A DNA stretch of 50,896 nt from Bacteroidales bacterium (GTDB lineage: Bacteria; Bacteroidota; Bacteroidia; Bacteroidales; Paludibacteraceae): assembly GCA_015654525.1 (NCBI GenBank), contig JAATGT010000061.1:1-50896 (forward strand). The letters are read 5' to 3'. Under the pieces are notes generated by a model that saw only the letters and a list, made by a program, of their open reading frames with translations, had not been told where the DNA came from and did no database searches. The position numbers and the translations under genes were made by a program. Every line of letters starts with the position of its first letter. The first letter of the stretch is position 1. Shown here piece after piece: positions 35,467-45,907 of this stretch.

Positions 35467-36882
35467 CTATTTCTTATAAGCACTAATCGTTGTTTTTATA
35501 TCATCATACAGTTGCACGCCGAACTGATTGTATTGTGGATCATCAATATGTACTAAGTCGAACAACATGATACCACCCGTATGATTTAAAATAGTTGAAA
35601 TGGCGGTGGTCATATTGCTTTTGTCAGTCCATTTGGTATTTCCCATATCCACACCTCCGTAATATCGCGAAGCTAGCAGGCCTGTTGCACTCTTCAGCAC
35701 TATGTCCGTTCCCGATAATTCTCCGTTTACCGTCCACCAACCTGTTCCACTTATGGTACTGGTGTAATTTCCGGTATAAAACTGATCTAACTCTTCGGCA
35801 TATCCGGTGTTCTTATACGTGGAAGTTGCCCATTCATAATCTTTGGATGCATCGTAATTGCTACTGGCCCAATTCACTCCCACAGTATAATACGAGTCAT
35901 ACCATGCTCCACTGTAGGTGCCGAATACGATGTTTTGTTTCACGGCTTTTAGGTCTGTCCGCATCTTATGCACAATACTTTTGATATTCGATGCTCTCCA
36001 TTCAAGCCACTGGCGTCCGTACGTTCCTATTTCTTTTACTCCTGTGCCCACATTGTCGGCTGCGGTGTTTCTTTCCCACGATTTCACAATATCCGAAGGA
36101 GTGGGGGTGGTAGAAAGATTTGCCCAGGTTTTAAACTGTTCCAGTGAATAGCTGGAAAAATCGGAAGATATATCGTAGTACCGACAATAATCCAGAATAA
36201 TACCGTCGATATCATAGTTTTGTACTACTTCTTTTAGCAACGATATTTCATAATCATATACTTTTGAGTAAATAGGATTCATAAATACTGCACCGGAAGC
36301 ATTGGGCATGTCTGCCATCTTTTTGACTGTTACGTCGGTTCCGTCGCTGTTGTTTACCTGAATAATCTGTGCCTGCATATTCATAAAATCTGCATTTGTA
36401 TAAGCCAGTCCACGACCACCATAACCTTCGGTCATAATACTCATGGAGGCATAAATGTAGAGATTGTTCTTTCTGGCAGCTTTTACCATTTCACCTAAAT
36501 AATCCAACGACTCGGGTTGGGTCATACCATTACTTTCTTTCAGATGTCCGGCAATACTACTATTGTATTGTACCAAGCCGGTCATTCCTTTTACTTCAAC
36601 AATGATTCCGGTAGCACCCATCGCTTTTATTTTAGCCAAAACAGTATTCATCTTGTCTGCAGAGTTCAGCCGTTCGAAATTGGCATTGCCTTCTATCCAT
36701 ACGGTGATATTATTTTTTGTTATAATGTCAGCCACCACGGTGTTTGTATTGGCATTGGCTGTTCCGTCACCAGGTTCAGGGGCAACTACATCCGGTAATT
36801 CCGTTGAGCTGCTTTTGCATGACAATAGCAATGCGATGACAAAAACCAGTATGAGAGAAAAAAACAATTTAGATGTTTTCAT
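35467..36882 (-). CDS. GHL10-like lipoprotein (paralogue 2)
   Basis: 471 residues, lipobox LLLSC with C22, then an Asp/Asn-rich linker, so it is lipid-anchored, unlike paralogue 1, which is secreted. Same block order: VWIEGNANFERLNS, IDGIILDYCRYYDISSDFS, VFGTYSGAWYDSYYTVG, ending GIMLFDLVHIDDP. In the central motif VLDRARYD of paralogue 1 becomes ILDYCRYY, keeping the first Asp and the Arg. A TIM-barrel glycosidase-like protein of unknown substrate. 15 bp after the phosphodiester glycosidase gene, so the two are probably co-transcribed. Confidence 0.75.
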   Translation of the reverse strand: MKTSKLFFSLILVFVIALLLSCKSSSTELPDVVAPEPGDGTANANTNTVVADIITKNNITVWIEGNANFERLNSADKMNTVLAKIKAMGATGIIVEVKGMTGLVQYNSSIAGHLKESNGMTQPESLDYLGEMVKAARKNNLYIYASMSIMTEGYGGRGLAYTNADFMNMQAQIIQVNNSDGTDVTVKKMADMPNASGAVFMNPIYSKVYDYEISLLKEVVQNYDIDGIILDYCRYYDISSDFSSYSLEQFKTWANLSTTPTPSDIVKSWERNTAADNVGTGVKEIGTYGRQWLEWRASNIKSIVHKMRTDLKAVKQNIVFGTYSGAWYDSYYTVGVNWASSNYDASKDYEWATSTYKNTGYAEELDQFYTGNYTSTISGTGWWTVNGELSGTDIVLKSATGLLASRYYGGVDMGNTKWTDKSNMTTAISTILNHTGGIMLFDLVHIDDPQYNQFGVQLYDDIKTTISAYKK

Positions 36883-36897
36883 AATCTGTCAATTCAA

Positions 36898-37920
36898 TTA
36901 TTTAAAAGAAACGGCAGTAACTACTTTTCGTTGTGTTCCATCGCTGGGCTTGATAGTTTCTTTCCCATTTATCAGCATACACGAAGATCCGCCACCATCA
37001 AGATTTAGCGCTTCCACACAGCCTATGCTTTGAAGTATTTTTGTTTCTTCGGCCAGTGTAAAACCGGCTACACCCGGGGTCATGTTTCTACCTTCGCAAA
37101 CAAAAAATATCATGAAGCCTTTTTTTGTAATGCCAATAGATGTTCGGGGAGCATTTATTTCGGGTTGTATGCCACTTTCATCGTCAAATAATTCCTCTGA
37201 AAACGAATTAATTGCTTTTCCATCTTTTATCAGCACCGGACCGGCACCAATAGCTGTTTTAGCTTTCCACAATGTAGCACCTGCAGGGAACGAAGCTGAG
37301 GGCATAGCCAGAGGCGTTGTTCCGCTTTTGTTTTCTGCCGGAGCAGGGTATGAATAAGTCACGTCGTTATTTGTATAAATCCAGTTCACTTTATACGTTC
37401 CATCCGTCATCAAACCAAATGCTCCTCGGGTAGGGTAATAAAGCACTGTGGCATTCGATCGGTATTCTATTTGATTGTTTGGACAAATCACTTTGCTATC
37501 GCGGCACAACATGCTCAACGAACTTCCATCCCAGAAGTATCCTCCGTTGATTATAATCGGGGCATTGTCCGCATTATAAAAATCGGTAGGCGTTGACAAA
37601 CCGGATGCTTCACCCAACACATTGAATGTAGCGCTTTTATTCATGTCTGCCACTGCAATATAAGCTATAGCACTTTTGTTTAATAATGTGGCGGATGATT
37701 TATACACTTTTATATATGAGGATAAATTGCCAAATCCTGTTTGGAGCTTCCAGCCCTGAGCCAGAATTGTAGAATCGATACTCGCACTGTCGCTAATGGG
37801 GTCATCCCACTCCCATGCAGGGGTATTATTCCCATTATGGCTGCATGCTGAAAGTGTTTGTATAAATACAAACCCAAAGGCAATGAGTAGATTCGATGTT
37901 TTACATTTTATTTTGTACAT
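36898..37920 (-). CDS. Phosphodiester glycosidase (NAGPA/DUF2233 domain) lipoprotein
   Basis: 340 residues, lipobox LSAC with C26. The core from about residue 65 is the NAGPA (DUF2233) domain: PIIINGGYFWDGSS, RGAFGLMTDG, NAPRTSIGITKKG, and the signature EALNLDGGGSSCM near the C-terminus. The human relative, the mannose-6-phosphate uncovering enzyme, removes GlcNAc from a GlcNAc-phospho-mannose diester; bacterial members are placed in the same fold. The likely reaction here is cleavage of a sugar-1-phosphodiester at the cell surface or periplasmic face. It lies between the DUF5018-like lipoprotein and GHL10 paralogue 2, and is the clearest clue to a phosphodiester-containing substrate. Confidence 0.88.
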   Translation of the reverse strand: MYKIKCKTSNLLIAFGFVFIQTLSACSHNGNNTPAWEWDDPISDSASIDSTILAQGWKLQTGFGNLSSYIKVYKSSATLLNKSAIAYIAVADMNKSATFNVLGEASGLSTPTDFYNADNAPIIINGGYFWDGSSLSMLCRDSKVICPNNQIEYRSNATVLYYPTRGAFGLMTDGTYKVNWIYTNNDVTYSYPAPAENKSGTTPLAMPSASFPAGATLWKAKTAIGAGPVLIKDGKAINSFSEELFDDESGIQPEINAPRTSIGITKKGFMIFFVCEGRNMTPGVAGFTLAEETKILQSIGCVEALNLDGGGSSCMLINGKETIKPSDGTQRKVVTAVSFK

Positions 37921-37966
37921 ACTAAAATGAGTTATTTATGAAAATCTATCAAAGAAAGTTCCGGCA

Positions 37967-37990
37967 GCCCTTATTAATTCTAATAAGGGC
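37967..37990 (-). terminator. Hairpin after DUF5018-like gene
   Basis: GCCCTTATTA/TAATAAGGGC, a perfect 10-bp stem with ATTC loop, in the 91-bp gap between the DUF5018-like gene and the NAGPA gene. Followed by no strong U-run in the minus direction, so attenuation or stability is as likely as termination. Confidence 0.55.
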
Positions 37991-38011
37991 ACCGAAACCA
38001 GATCTTTTTTT

Positions 38012-39685
38012 CTATTTTTTTAAACAATCAAACTGATAAGCACCAAGTGTCTTACAATTGTTATCGATATAATACAAAGTTAATGTATAACCATCAGCTG
38101 AAGGTACCAACAAGACATCGCCGGTTGCCGATACTCCGTCTGTACTGTTGTAAGAAGTGATAGTCGGATTGAAGGTAAGTGCCGGGGACACATCAACTGT
38201 TCCTGTAAATTGAGCCATACTTGTTACATCATACAGATAGAGCTGTGTATTTACACTCCATTGAGGAAATTGTGAAATACAGCATAATGATAGGTATTTA
38301 GCACCGTTGAAAGCTTTTACATCCAAACAATTGTTATTATAATTACCAGCATTTACTTGTCCAGTTAAACCAGCTTGGCTACTTGTTCCTTTCATATATT
38401 GTAATACATCAGCATCATAGAAAGATGTAAAATATCCATCCGAGGTATTCGTGGTAGGATAAACAATATCGCCAATGGTAGCATATGTATTCCAACCTCC
38501 AATACCAGTCATAGTAATTACTTCGGGTGCACCAACAGTTCCTCCGCTTACAATCCAGCGAACATAGCTACTTGAACCGTTAGCATTTTCAAGTTCTGCA
38601 CTGATAATGGCATCTCCATCAATGCTGCCCTGTACCGACATTTTCCGTCCCAGTATAGATCCGGTAGAATTGCTGTAAGAAATAAATACAGAAGGGGCTG
38701 TGGTTACCGATTTTGTTCTGTAAATCCTGAATGTATTACCATCTGCAGCATAGTTACACGTTAAGAGGTTTCCATTCAAATCGTTTGTTACGCAGCCTGC
38801 CGCGCTAGTCGACCCTAAGGTTATTTCACCAATTTTTGCTCCGGTAATTCTATTGAAATAAATTGGTGTAGTACCATTTCCCATATTTACAATCAGGTTA
38901 TTCCCTATAGATGCCAACGATGCATTATTTGTACCGTCCCATGCAAAGCCTTTAGTTGTAAAGTCGAACGACCATAATAAGGTTTCACTGCCCGACCGAT
39001 AACCGTAAGAAATCTTTTCGGGAGCTGCTTTGCTTACTGTATAGGTACTGGTGCTACCGTCTTGGGCGGTTACGGTAAACTGTGTACTTACGTTCAGATT
39101 CATAACAGTTGTTTTTGGGTCTGGCGAAATAATAGCATGTGGCGACAATTTGTAATCTACATTCACAGCTGAAAGATCATCGACGGTAATTAGTGAAATT
39201 ATCTTATTATCCTGATCAATAGTCCCTGTTACACCTGCAAAACCTGTTGCGTCATTTGCAGGTACAGAAAAGTAAGTAATCTGAGTACCGCTCAACTTTT
39301 TGATAGCTCCGGTAATACATATTTTTTTTGTCTCACCCTTTCCATTTGTGTAGTTGAAATAATTCTTTTGAGTCAGATCCAAAATTCCTAATTTTGGAGA
39401 AAGACTGCAATTGTCGTCCATCGAAGCAATCACTCTCATTGCAGTGATTGTCGTTGTAGTATCGGTTTCTTCCGGATAATAATATGGAATATTAATGACA
39501 ATATCGGAAGTAATGTCTGTCACAGTTGTTTTAAATGCTGCAGAAGTATGACTGCCTGTTGCAAAATAAGTAGTGAGACTGTTTAACCCGTCGCTGTTGG
39601 TTGATGAAATAAGATCATCGGGCGATTGACAACCCATGAACAGTCCCACCACAGCTGTTATAATACTATATATATACTTTTTCAT
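38012..39685 (-). CDS. DUF5018-like surface lipoprotein
   Basis: 557 residues, lipobox LFMGC with C19. The N-terminal part (about 30-225) contains two Ig-like repeats (LNSLTTYFATGSHTSAAFKT; QFTVTAQDGSTSTYTVSKA), a DUF5018-type pattern. The remainder reads as a beta-propeller-like series (LLWSFDFTTKGFAWDGTN, KAFNGAKYLSLCC, QLYLYDVTSM). Sits directly after SusD, the usual slot for a surface glycan-binding protein. No catalytic motif recognised. Family name is from memory of similar PUL proteins and is moderately sure. Confidence 0.6.
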   Translation of the reverse strand: MKKYIYSIITAVVGLFMGCQSPDDLISSTNSDGLNSLTTYFATGSHTSAAFKTTVTDITSDIVINIPYYYPEETDTTTTITAMRVIASMDDNCSLSPKLGILDLTQKNYFNYTNGKGETKKICITGAIKKLSGTQITYFSVPANDATGFAGVTGTIDQDNKIISLITVDDLSAVNVDYKLSPHAIISPDPKTTVMNLNVSTQFTVTAQDGSTSTYTVSKAAPEKISYGYRSGSETLLWSFDFTTKGFAWDGTNNASLASIGNNLIVNMGNGTTPIYFNRITGAKIGEITLGSTSAAGCVTNDLNGNLLTCNYAADGNTFRIYRTKSVTTAPSVFISYSNSTGSILGRKMSVQGSIDGDAIISAELENANGSSSYVRWIVSGGTVGAPEVITMTGIGGWNTYATIGDIVYPTTNTSDGYFTSFYDADVLQYMKGTSSQAGLTGQVNAGNYNNNCLDVKAFNGAKYLSLCCISQFPQWSVNTQLYLYDVTSMAQFTGTVDVSPALTFNPTITSYNSTDGVSATGDVLLVPSADGYTLTLYYIDNNCKTLGAYQFDCLKK

Positions 39686-39792
39686 ATTGTTTTTATTATT
39701 AAGTAATAATCTTTAATGGTCTGTTTTCTGAAAGCAAAATTCAGATAAACAGTCTTGTAACTCGTAACTATTTACTTGTAACTTCTTACGTG

Positions 39793-41454
39793 TTATCTCC
39801 ATTCTTCATACTGTTGAATTGCTGTATTGTTTGTCAATTCATCTTGTGGAAGAGGAATACGATAAAGCTTTGCGGGGAAATAGCGATCTTGTTTATCGGC
39901 GTCGACATAAGTGTATGTGAAAGATCCATCAAGATTTTTAATGATCTTTAATCCATGTACCCGGTATCCGGTATATTGAGTTGCTGCTAATTGCCAGCGA
40001 CGCATATCCCAGAGCAGAAGTCCTTCGTAAGAAAGTTCTACTTTTCGTTCCTGACGAATGGCAGCCATTAATTCTGTTCCGCTTTTGCTTGTATAAGGTA
40101 GTCCGACTCTGTCTCTGATTGCTTTTACAGCTATATTGGCACTGTCTGTATTCCCTGTATGGTAACATGCCTCAGCGAAGTTTAATAATACTTCAGCATA
40201 ACGAATAGAAATCCAGGGTTGGATACTACTTGTTCTGGCTGACAGGTCGTGCGTTTCATCGACAAGTTTTCGTAAGTAATAACCGGTAGTTGTACGTCCA
40301 GCCGGAGCAGGGTCGTCACTATACTGACACCAACCATCGGTACCACTTACAAATGGTTCAATTGTACGTCCTTTCCATGAAGCTCCGTTGTATAAAATTG
40401 AAGCCTGAAAGCGTGGTTCTAATTTATCATAAGGAGGAGTAGTAGTTGTACCGGTACTGGTGTGCCATTCCGACCAATCCAGAAAGCCACCTGTTCCTGC
40501 TAATTCATACGATTCTACCATCTCCTGAGTAGGAGTTCCCAATCCGCCTTGTTGAATGCCGGTATCACCTCCGGGCGAAAATTCATCGTCAAAATTGTGA
40601 TAAACTCCGCTTACACTGTAATTGTATTCGAGAATAGCTTCTTTATTGCCTGTACTGCCTGATTTGAATGCATTTGCATAGGAGGTTGCCAGTGCATAAT
40701 TCCCCGAATTCATAACTTTGGAAGCTGCACTCTGAGCAACATCCCATCTCTCGGCATAAAGCATTGCCCGTGACAGTAATGCATAGGATGCTCCACTTGT
40801 AATCCGTCCAAAATCACTTGTTACCCAGGTGGCAGGGAGGTTTGCACCGGCAAAATTCAAATCGGCTTCTACCATATCCCAGCCTTTTGCTTCTGTACTG
40901 ATTGGGGTGTTTGCACTTATCTTATCAAGATTTTCATCGTACAAGATCACATCTTTGTAGCGTTTCAATAATTCGAAATAGTAATATGCGCGGAAAAAAC
41001 GAAGTTGACCTGCAAAGTGAGCCGTAGTTTCACTATCAAAAGAACTATATTTATTCATGTTACTGAGCGCTTCATTTACTCTACGAATCCGGGTATATAA
41101 GTCGCTCCATGCTCCCAAATCGTACGATGCCAAGCTGGCTGACATAACACTGGAAAATACGAACAGATTACATCTGTCCATATGAGTAGCATTGGTTTTA
41201 GAACCATATTTCAGAGTTTCAGTAAATCCTTCGGTCAGACCATCTATCGATTGATTTGTTCCAAAACTACCGTATAAATTGATCGAATTGTAAAAATCAT
41301 TTATGGCTAATTCTGCCAAATCCGATTGACTCCAAATTAATTTATCTGAAACTTCATTTGTAGGTGTCAGGTCAAGATAATTACTACACCCTATAAAGCT
41401 AAGTGAGCAACATATTATTACTACACTTACTATTTTTTTATTTATACTTTTCAT
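39793..41454 (-). CDS. SusD/RagB-family glycan-binding lipoprotein (second PUL)
   Basis: 553 residues, lipobox FIGC with C23, then SNYLDLTPTNEVSDKLIW as in SusD proteins. TPR helices (AGQLRFFRAYYYFELLKRYKD), the RQERKVELSYEGLLLWDMRRW block and a closing FPAKLYRIPLPQDELTNN are all standard. Starts 10 bp after the SusC stop, its transporter partner. Length normal. Confidence 0.95.
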   Translation of the reverse strand: MKSINKKIVSVVIICCSLSFIGCSNYLDLTPTNEVSDKLIWSQSDLAELAINDFYNSINLYGSFGTNQSIDGLTEGFTETLKYGSKTNATHMDRCNLFVFSSVMSASLASYDLGAWSDLYTRIRRVNEALSNMNKYSSFDSETTAHFAGQLRFFRAYYYFELLKRYKDVILYDENLDKISANTPISTEAKGWDMVEADLNFAGANLPATWVTSDFGRITSGASYALLSRAMLYAERWDVAQSAASKVMNSGNYALATSYANAFKSGSTGNKEAILEYNYSVSGVYHNFDDEFSPGGDTGIQQGGLGTPTQEMVESYELAGTGGFLDWSEWHTSTGTTTTPPYDKLEPRFQASILYNGASWKGRTIEPFVSGTDGWCQYSDDPAPAGRTTTGYYLRKLVDETHDLSARTSSIQPWISIRYAEVLLNFAEACYHTGNTDSANIAVKAIRDRVGLPYTSKSGTELMAAIRQERKVELSYEGLLLWDMRRWQLAATQYTGYRVHGLKIIKNLDGSFTYTYVDADKQDRYFPAKLYRIPLPQDELTNNTAIQQYEEWR

Positions 41455-41464
41455 ATCTTCAAAT

Positions 41465-44400
41465 TTAGAACGTGAGGGTAATACCTGTCATAAATGTTTT
41501 CTGTTGAGGATAGTATCCGTTATTTACACTTGGAGATTCGGGATCGATACCCTGAGGTAATCCGGATAATGTAAATAAGTTAGATCCCTGAACATAGATT
41601 CTCGTTTTGGTGATTCCTACTTTCCTCATCAATGAAGTTGGTAGTGTATAACCAATCTGGGCTGATTTCATACGAATATATTTTCCATCCCGAAACCAAA
41701 ATGTAGAAGCTAATCCATTGTTATTATGTGGATCATTGACCGTTAATCGTGGGTATGTTCCGCTTGTATTATCCGGACGCCATGCGTTTTCAACCAAATA
41801 AACGGGTGAATTTGCTCCATTGTTAAATGTCTTTGTGTAGATTGTGTTGTCGTCATATCCATTATAATAGGTACCTGTAAGCGAGACTTCGCAACTGGCA
41901 GCACCTGTAAATTGGACATTGAAATCGAAACCACGCCAATCTCCGAAAAGATTTAAACCAGCAACAAATTCTGGTTTGTTCGATTTTCCAACGTATGCTT
42001 TATCTTGATAATCAATAATTCCATCTCCATTTAAGTCTTTATATTTAATATCACCAAGACGTGGCTTTTCTCCGAATGGCCATGCTGAATTATCAATTTC
42101 TTTTTGTGTTTGGTAAAGTCCTTCAGCAACCCACCCATATAGAGTGCCAACAGCTTTTCCTGTTAGTTTTGCGTAATCAGGGGTATTTGGGCTATCGGGA
42201 TATCGCAGCCAACGGGTTTTGGCATAAGTAAGATTGAAACTACTACCAAAATTAAAGATGTTTTTACCTGTTCCAATATGGTTTCGGTGGGTCAGCGTAA
42301 CTTCGATTCCTTTACTATCTGTTCTTTCGTAGTTTTTGTATGTTGGATAATAACCCCCCATTGAGGGTGGATAGTTTGAACCCATGGTGGTAAGAATGTC
42401 ATAGGTGAAATTATAGAATGCATCAAATTCTACTCCTAGTAAGCCTTTCCACATAGTGAGATCGAAACCTCCATTGTAAGATAATGTTCGTTCCCATGTC
42501 AAGCTATTATTTGCATAGCCTGTTGTCGACATTGCGTTTACAAGATTTCCCCCGATATTTACTGCATTTGAAGTAGTGTAAGTGCTCAAGTAGGAATAAG
42601 CCGGAACTCCATCGTTACCGAGCATACCAACTGATCCGCGAATTTTCAGATTATCGATACTCTTAATATCTTTCATGAAATCTTCTCCAGATGCTCTCCA
42701 TCCGACTGAAAGCGAAGGGAAAAATCCCCAACGTTTTCCACCGACATTTCCTGAAAATTTATACGAGCCATCATAACGTCCGGTAAATTCAGCGAGGTAT
42801 TTATCGCTATAGTCGTATTTTGCACGGAAAACATAACCAAGACTTCTTGTTTCATCGCTAGAACCTGAAATAGGACTATCAGCAGATTGAGCATAGCTTA
42901 GTTCCGGTAATGATGGAAATACGGCACTTGTGCTTTTACCATAGGCTGCTAAACTATTGGTTTTGTAATCGCGAATTTCTGTCAAAATCATAGCGTCAAT
43001 GTGATGCTTCTGAGCAATTGTGGTTGTGTAGTTTATACTTCCCTGTCCAACTAACTGAGTATACTCAGTGTCACCTTCGCCTAATGAATAATAGGTATTT
43101 CCACGAGCATCAATAACTTTGTCATATGTAATATCTGAAGTCGAAGAGTCTGGAATTCTAGCCATCGATACATAATAAGGAGTGCTTAGATTTTTATTCC
43201 TTGAAGTCTCAAAGTCATAAGATCCTGTAGCTTTAAAATTCAAACCTTTTAGCCAGGGTGCATTGTATTGTAAACTAACGTTTGATTGTAAATCCAGACT
43301 ATTAGTTTTGTATGTGCCTGATTCGTTTATTGCGGCTAAAGGACTATTCGCCTGATTGCTACCATTTGGCGTTGCTACATACAGTCCGTTGTATGTTTCA
43401 GGAAGGTAGGGATGACTTGAGATCGCCTGATTTACGATGGTCATCCATGAATCACCATCTGTACCTGATGAACCTGCTTCATAGCCAGGTCGTTGTTTCC
43501 GACCAACCTGACCGGCTAAACCAAGCGAAAATTTCCAGTTGTCTGAAATATCGGCATCAATATTAGAGCGCAAGTTGTAGCGTTTGTAGGTATAATTTTT
43601 AATATTTCCTTCTTGATCAAGGTAGCCTAAGGATGTAAAATATTTCAACTTCTCGGTACCACCTTGTACTGTTACACTGTGCTGCTCATTTTTTCCTGTC
43701 CCAAATATTGCGTCCAACCAGTTGGTGTTTCCCCAACCATCGGAGTCATCGCCATTGGTCATTTTTGCAATTTGAGATTTGGTAAAAACGGGACTGCTTC
43801 CGTCCATTTCCAGAGCCTTATTATAGTAATAGGCATAGCTGGGTCCATCCAAAAATTTTGGAAAGTTTGCATTTACCGAAATTCCTACTGAACCGTTATA
43901 GGTAATCTGCGACTTACCCACATGTCCTTTCTTCGTGGTAACGATAATTACTCCACCGGCTCCTTTTAATCCATAAACTGCAGCTGCAGCTCCATCTTTT
44001 AAAACGGATATTGTCTCAATATCATTCGGGTCGATGTCGTTGATAGATCGTGGCATACCGTCGACAATATAGGTGGCACTATATATTGAACCGCGAATAG
44101 TTAATGCTGCCTGATCTTCACCAGGCTGACCAGAAGTTTGCACGGACTGGATACCGGCTACCCTACCTCCCAATAAACTCGAAACATTGGTTGATGGGGT
44201 TGTCAGTAATTGATCTCCCTTGATCTGAGAAACAGATCCGGTTAATGTGCTTTTCTTTTGGGTGCCATAACCTACCACCATCACTTCGTCAAGAAGTGCA
44301 TTATCTTCTTGCATAACGATTGTAAGTTCTTTATTTGTTCCAACCGGAACAAATTGCTTAACATAGCCTACAAATGAAAAGGCCAATACGGACTTTTGAT

Positions 44401-44623
44401 TTGTTGCTTTAATGGAGAAATGACCGCTTGCATCGGTAATTGTTCCAACTGTTGTACCTTTAACCATTACGCTAAGTCCTATAAGTGGCTCGCCATTGGT
44501 ATCTTTCACTTTTCCCTGAATGTTTATTTGTGCATTTATTATAAATGCACAACACAACATCCATAGCAGAACGAGACATCTATTGCCTCGTAGGTGCAGT
44601 TTTGATAAGTTGAAGTCTTTCAT
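41465..44623 (-). CDS. SusC-family TonB-dependent outer-membrane transporter (second PUL)
   Basis: 1052 residues. Signal sequence with hydrophobic CLVLLWMLCCAFIINAQ, carboxypeptidase-regulatory-like domain (INIQGKVKDTNGEPLIG), LLDEVMVVGYGTQKKS box, plug with ISVLKDGAAAAVYGLKGAGG, and a barrel ending MTGITLTF with terminal Phe. The plug's usual YGSRA/GVRGANG is here GLKGAGG, a small variation. Imports the oligosaccharide captured by the SusD downstream; identity is unknown but the locus suggests an amino-sugar-containing glycan. Confidence 0.95.
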   Translation of the reverse strand: MKDFNLSKLHLRGNRCLVLLWMLCCAFIINAQINIQGKVKDTNGEPLIGLSVMVKGTTVGTITDASGHFSIKATNQKSVLAFSFVGYVKQFVPVGTNKELTIVMQEDNALLDEVMVVGYGTQKKSTLTGSVSQIKGDQLLTTPSTNVSSLLGGRVAGIQSVQTSGQPGEDQAALTIRGSIYSATYIVDGMPRSINDIDPNDIETISVLKDGAAAAVYGLKGAGGVIIVTTKKGHVGKSQITYNGSVGISVNANFPKFLDGPSYAYYYNKALEMDGSSPVFTKSQIAKMTNGDDSDGWGNTNWLDAIFGTGKNEQHSVTVQGGTEKLKYFTSLGYLDQEGNIKNYTYKRYNLRSNIDADISDNWKFSLGLAGQVGRKQRPGYEAGSSGTDGDSWMTIVNQAISSHPYLPETYNGLYVATPNGSNQANSPLAAINESGTYKTNSLDLQSNVSLQYNAPWLKGLNFKATGSYDFETSRNKNLSTPYYVSMARIPDSSTSDITYDKVIDARGNTYYSLGEGDTEYTQLVGQGSINYTTTIAQKHHIDAMILTEIRDYKTNSLAAYGKSTSAVFPSLPELSYAQSADSPISGSSDETRSLGYVFRAKYDYSDKYLAEFTGRYDGSYKFSGNVGGKRWGFFPSLSVGWRASGEDFMKDIKSIDNLKIRGSVGMLGNDGVPAYSYLSTYTTSNAVNIGGNLVNAMSTTGYANNSLTWERTLSYNGGFDLTMWKGLLGVEFDAFYNFTYDILTTMGSNYPPSMGGYYPTYKNYERTDSKGIEVTLTHRNHIGTGKNIFNFGSSFNLTYAKTRWLRYPDSPNTPDYAKLTGKAVGTLYGWVAEGLYQTQKEIDNSAWPFGEKPRLGDIKYKDLNGDGIIDYQDKAYVGKSNKPEFVAGLNLFGDWRGFDFNVQFTGAASCEVSLTGTYYNGYDDNTIYTKTFNNGANSPVYLVENAWRPDNTSGTYPRLTVNDPHNNNGLASTFWFRDGKYIRMKSAQIGYTLPTSLMRKVGITKTRIYVQGSNLFTLSGLPQGIDPESPSVNNGYYPQQKTFMTGITLTF

Positions 44624-44726
44624 AAATTTGAATTAATAATAATTATTTAAAGGAAGTTTATTTTTATTCTTCTAATTCGCTAATACCAACACTTAAATCT
44701 GCTTACAACCTTTTATCTTTTTTGTT

Positions 44727-45893
44727 TTATTGTTTTATTTTCTCGAGTACCTGCCAACATTGGTACATCCCACGTGGTACATGGAAGCAACCTTTCCATT
44801 TTCCGCCTTTTAAATTCAGTAGTACTTCACCTTGCCGATTCAGATAACCAAACCATTCCGGATTCTCCTTATCCTTAAAGTGCGACCATGCATAATCATG
44901 GATTTTTTCGAACCATTTCAAACATTCTTCCGAACCTGTCAGCTGATAACCCTTTATCATTGTTATCATTGTTTCTATGTGAACCCACCAAAGTTTCTGA
45001 TCCCATTCCAATTGCTGGGGTGGATAACCTTTTCTGTCCATGAAATAATAAATACCCCCGTATTTTTCATCCCAACCGTATTTCACCATTTTCAAAGCAA
45101 TATAGGTTGCTTTCTGAATCAATTCCGGGCGATGTAATCGTTCTCCTAAATCCATAATAAACCACATAGCCTCGATAGCGTGCCCCGGATTTAGTAGCCG
45201 TCCTTCAAATGTGTCAGAGAGTTCACCATCAATAGTTACATTTTCAACGATCAGGCCTAGTTCGGGACGATAAAATACTTCGATTACTTCATGTATACAG
45301 GTTTCAATGGTCTCTAATAGAAAATCTTTATCTAATAAATATTCAATTTCTAATGCCAGATTACAAAGAATCATAGGTAGTGCAAAATTCTTTAAGTTGC
45401 GAGTACCAGTATGTGCTTTATTCCAAATCCCTTTAGGATTGTCTACTTTCGAAAGTATTTTTTCGAATGTGATTTTTGCAATTTGTTCATACTCTTTGTT
45501 CCCAGTAGCTAGGCCTAACTGTCCGAAAGCCATAGATGCAAATGCGTAGGAAAAAATATTATACGGATCTACCAATGCCTGCCCTTCGCGTGTAACTGAA
45601 AAATACCAGTTGTAATTGCCATCATGCCCATATTTTTTAAGAAACTCTCCACCTTGTATTGCGCAATCTAACCACTCCTGACGTTTTTCAACCTTGTTGT
45701 ATAGCATGGCAAACATCCAAACCTCTCGACCTTGTAGCCAAATGAATTTATCTGTATCAAAGACTTTTCCGGTGTCGTCTAAACAACTAAAATATCCACC
45801 AAACTTTTCATCCTGCGAGTTCTCGAGCCAAAATGGCAATACATTATTCAGTAATTCATCTTTGTATTGTTCTGCTAATCTCTTAAAATCCAT
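44727..45893 (-). CDS. AGE-family epimerase (N-acylglucosamine 2-epimerase-like)
   Basis: 388 residues, no signal peptide, cytosolic. The (alpha/alpha)6 barrel of the AGE/RenBP family: KFIWLQGREVWMFAMLYN, LLNPGHAIEAMWFIMDLGE with the conserved His, and QKLWWVHIETMITMIKGY with the second His. Members interconvert GlcNAc and ManNAc, or epimerise free hexoses and disaccharides. With nagB and a NagC-like regulator nearby, ManNAc/GlcNAc interconversion is favoured. It starts 14 bp after DUF4434. A 103-bp gap without promoter-like boxes separates it from SusC, so the transporter pair may be read from the same promoter. Confidence 0.85.
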   Translation of the reverse strand: MDFKRLAEQYKDELLNNVLPFWLENSQDEKFGGYFSCLDDTGKVFDTDKFIWLQGREVWMFAMLYNKVEKRQEWLDCAIQGGEFLKKYGHDGNYNWYFSVTREGQALVDPYNIFSYAFASMAFGQLGLATGNKEYEQIAKITFEKILSKVDNPKGIWNKAHTGTRNLKNFALPMILCNLALEIEYLLDKDFLLETIETCIHEVIEVFYRPELGLIVENVTIDGELSDTFEGRLLNPGHAIEAMWFIMDLGERLHRPELIQKATYIALKMVKYGWDEKYGGIYYFMDRKGYPPQQLEWDQKLWWVHIETMITMIKGYQLTGSEECLKWFEKIHDYAWSHFKDKENPEWFGYLNRQGEVLLNLKGGKWKGCFHVPRGMYQCWQVLEKIKQ

Positions 45894-45907
45894 ATTTATC
45901 TCATGTT

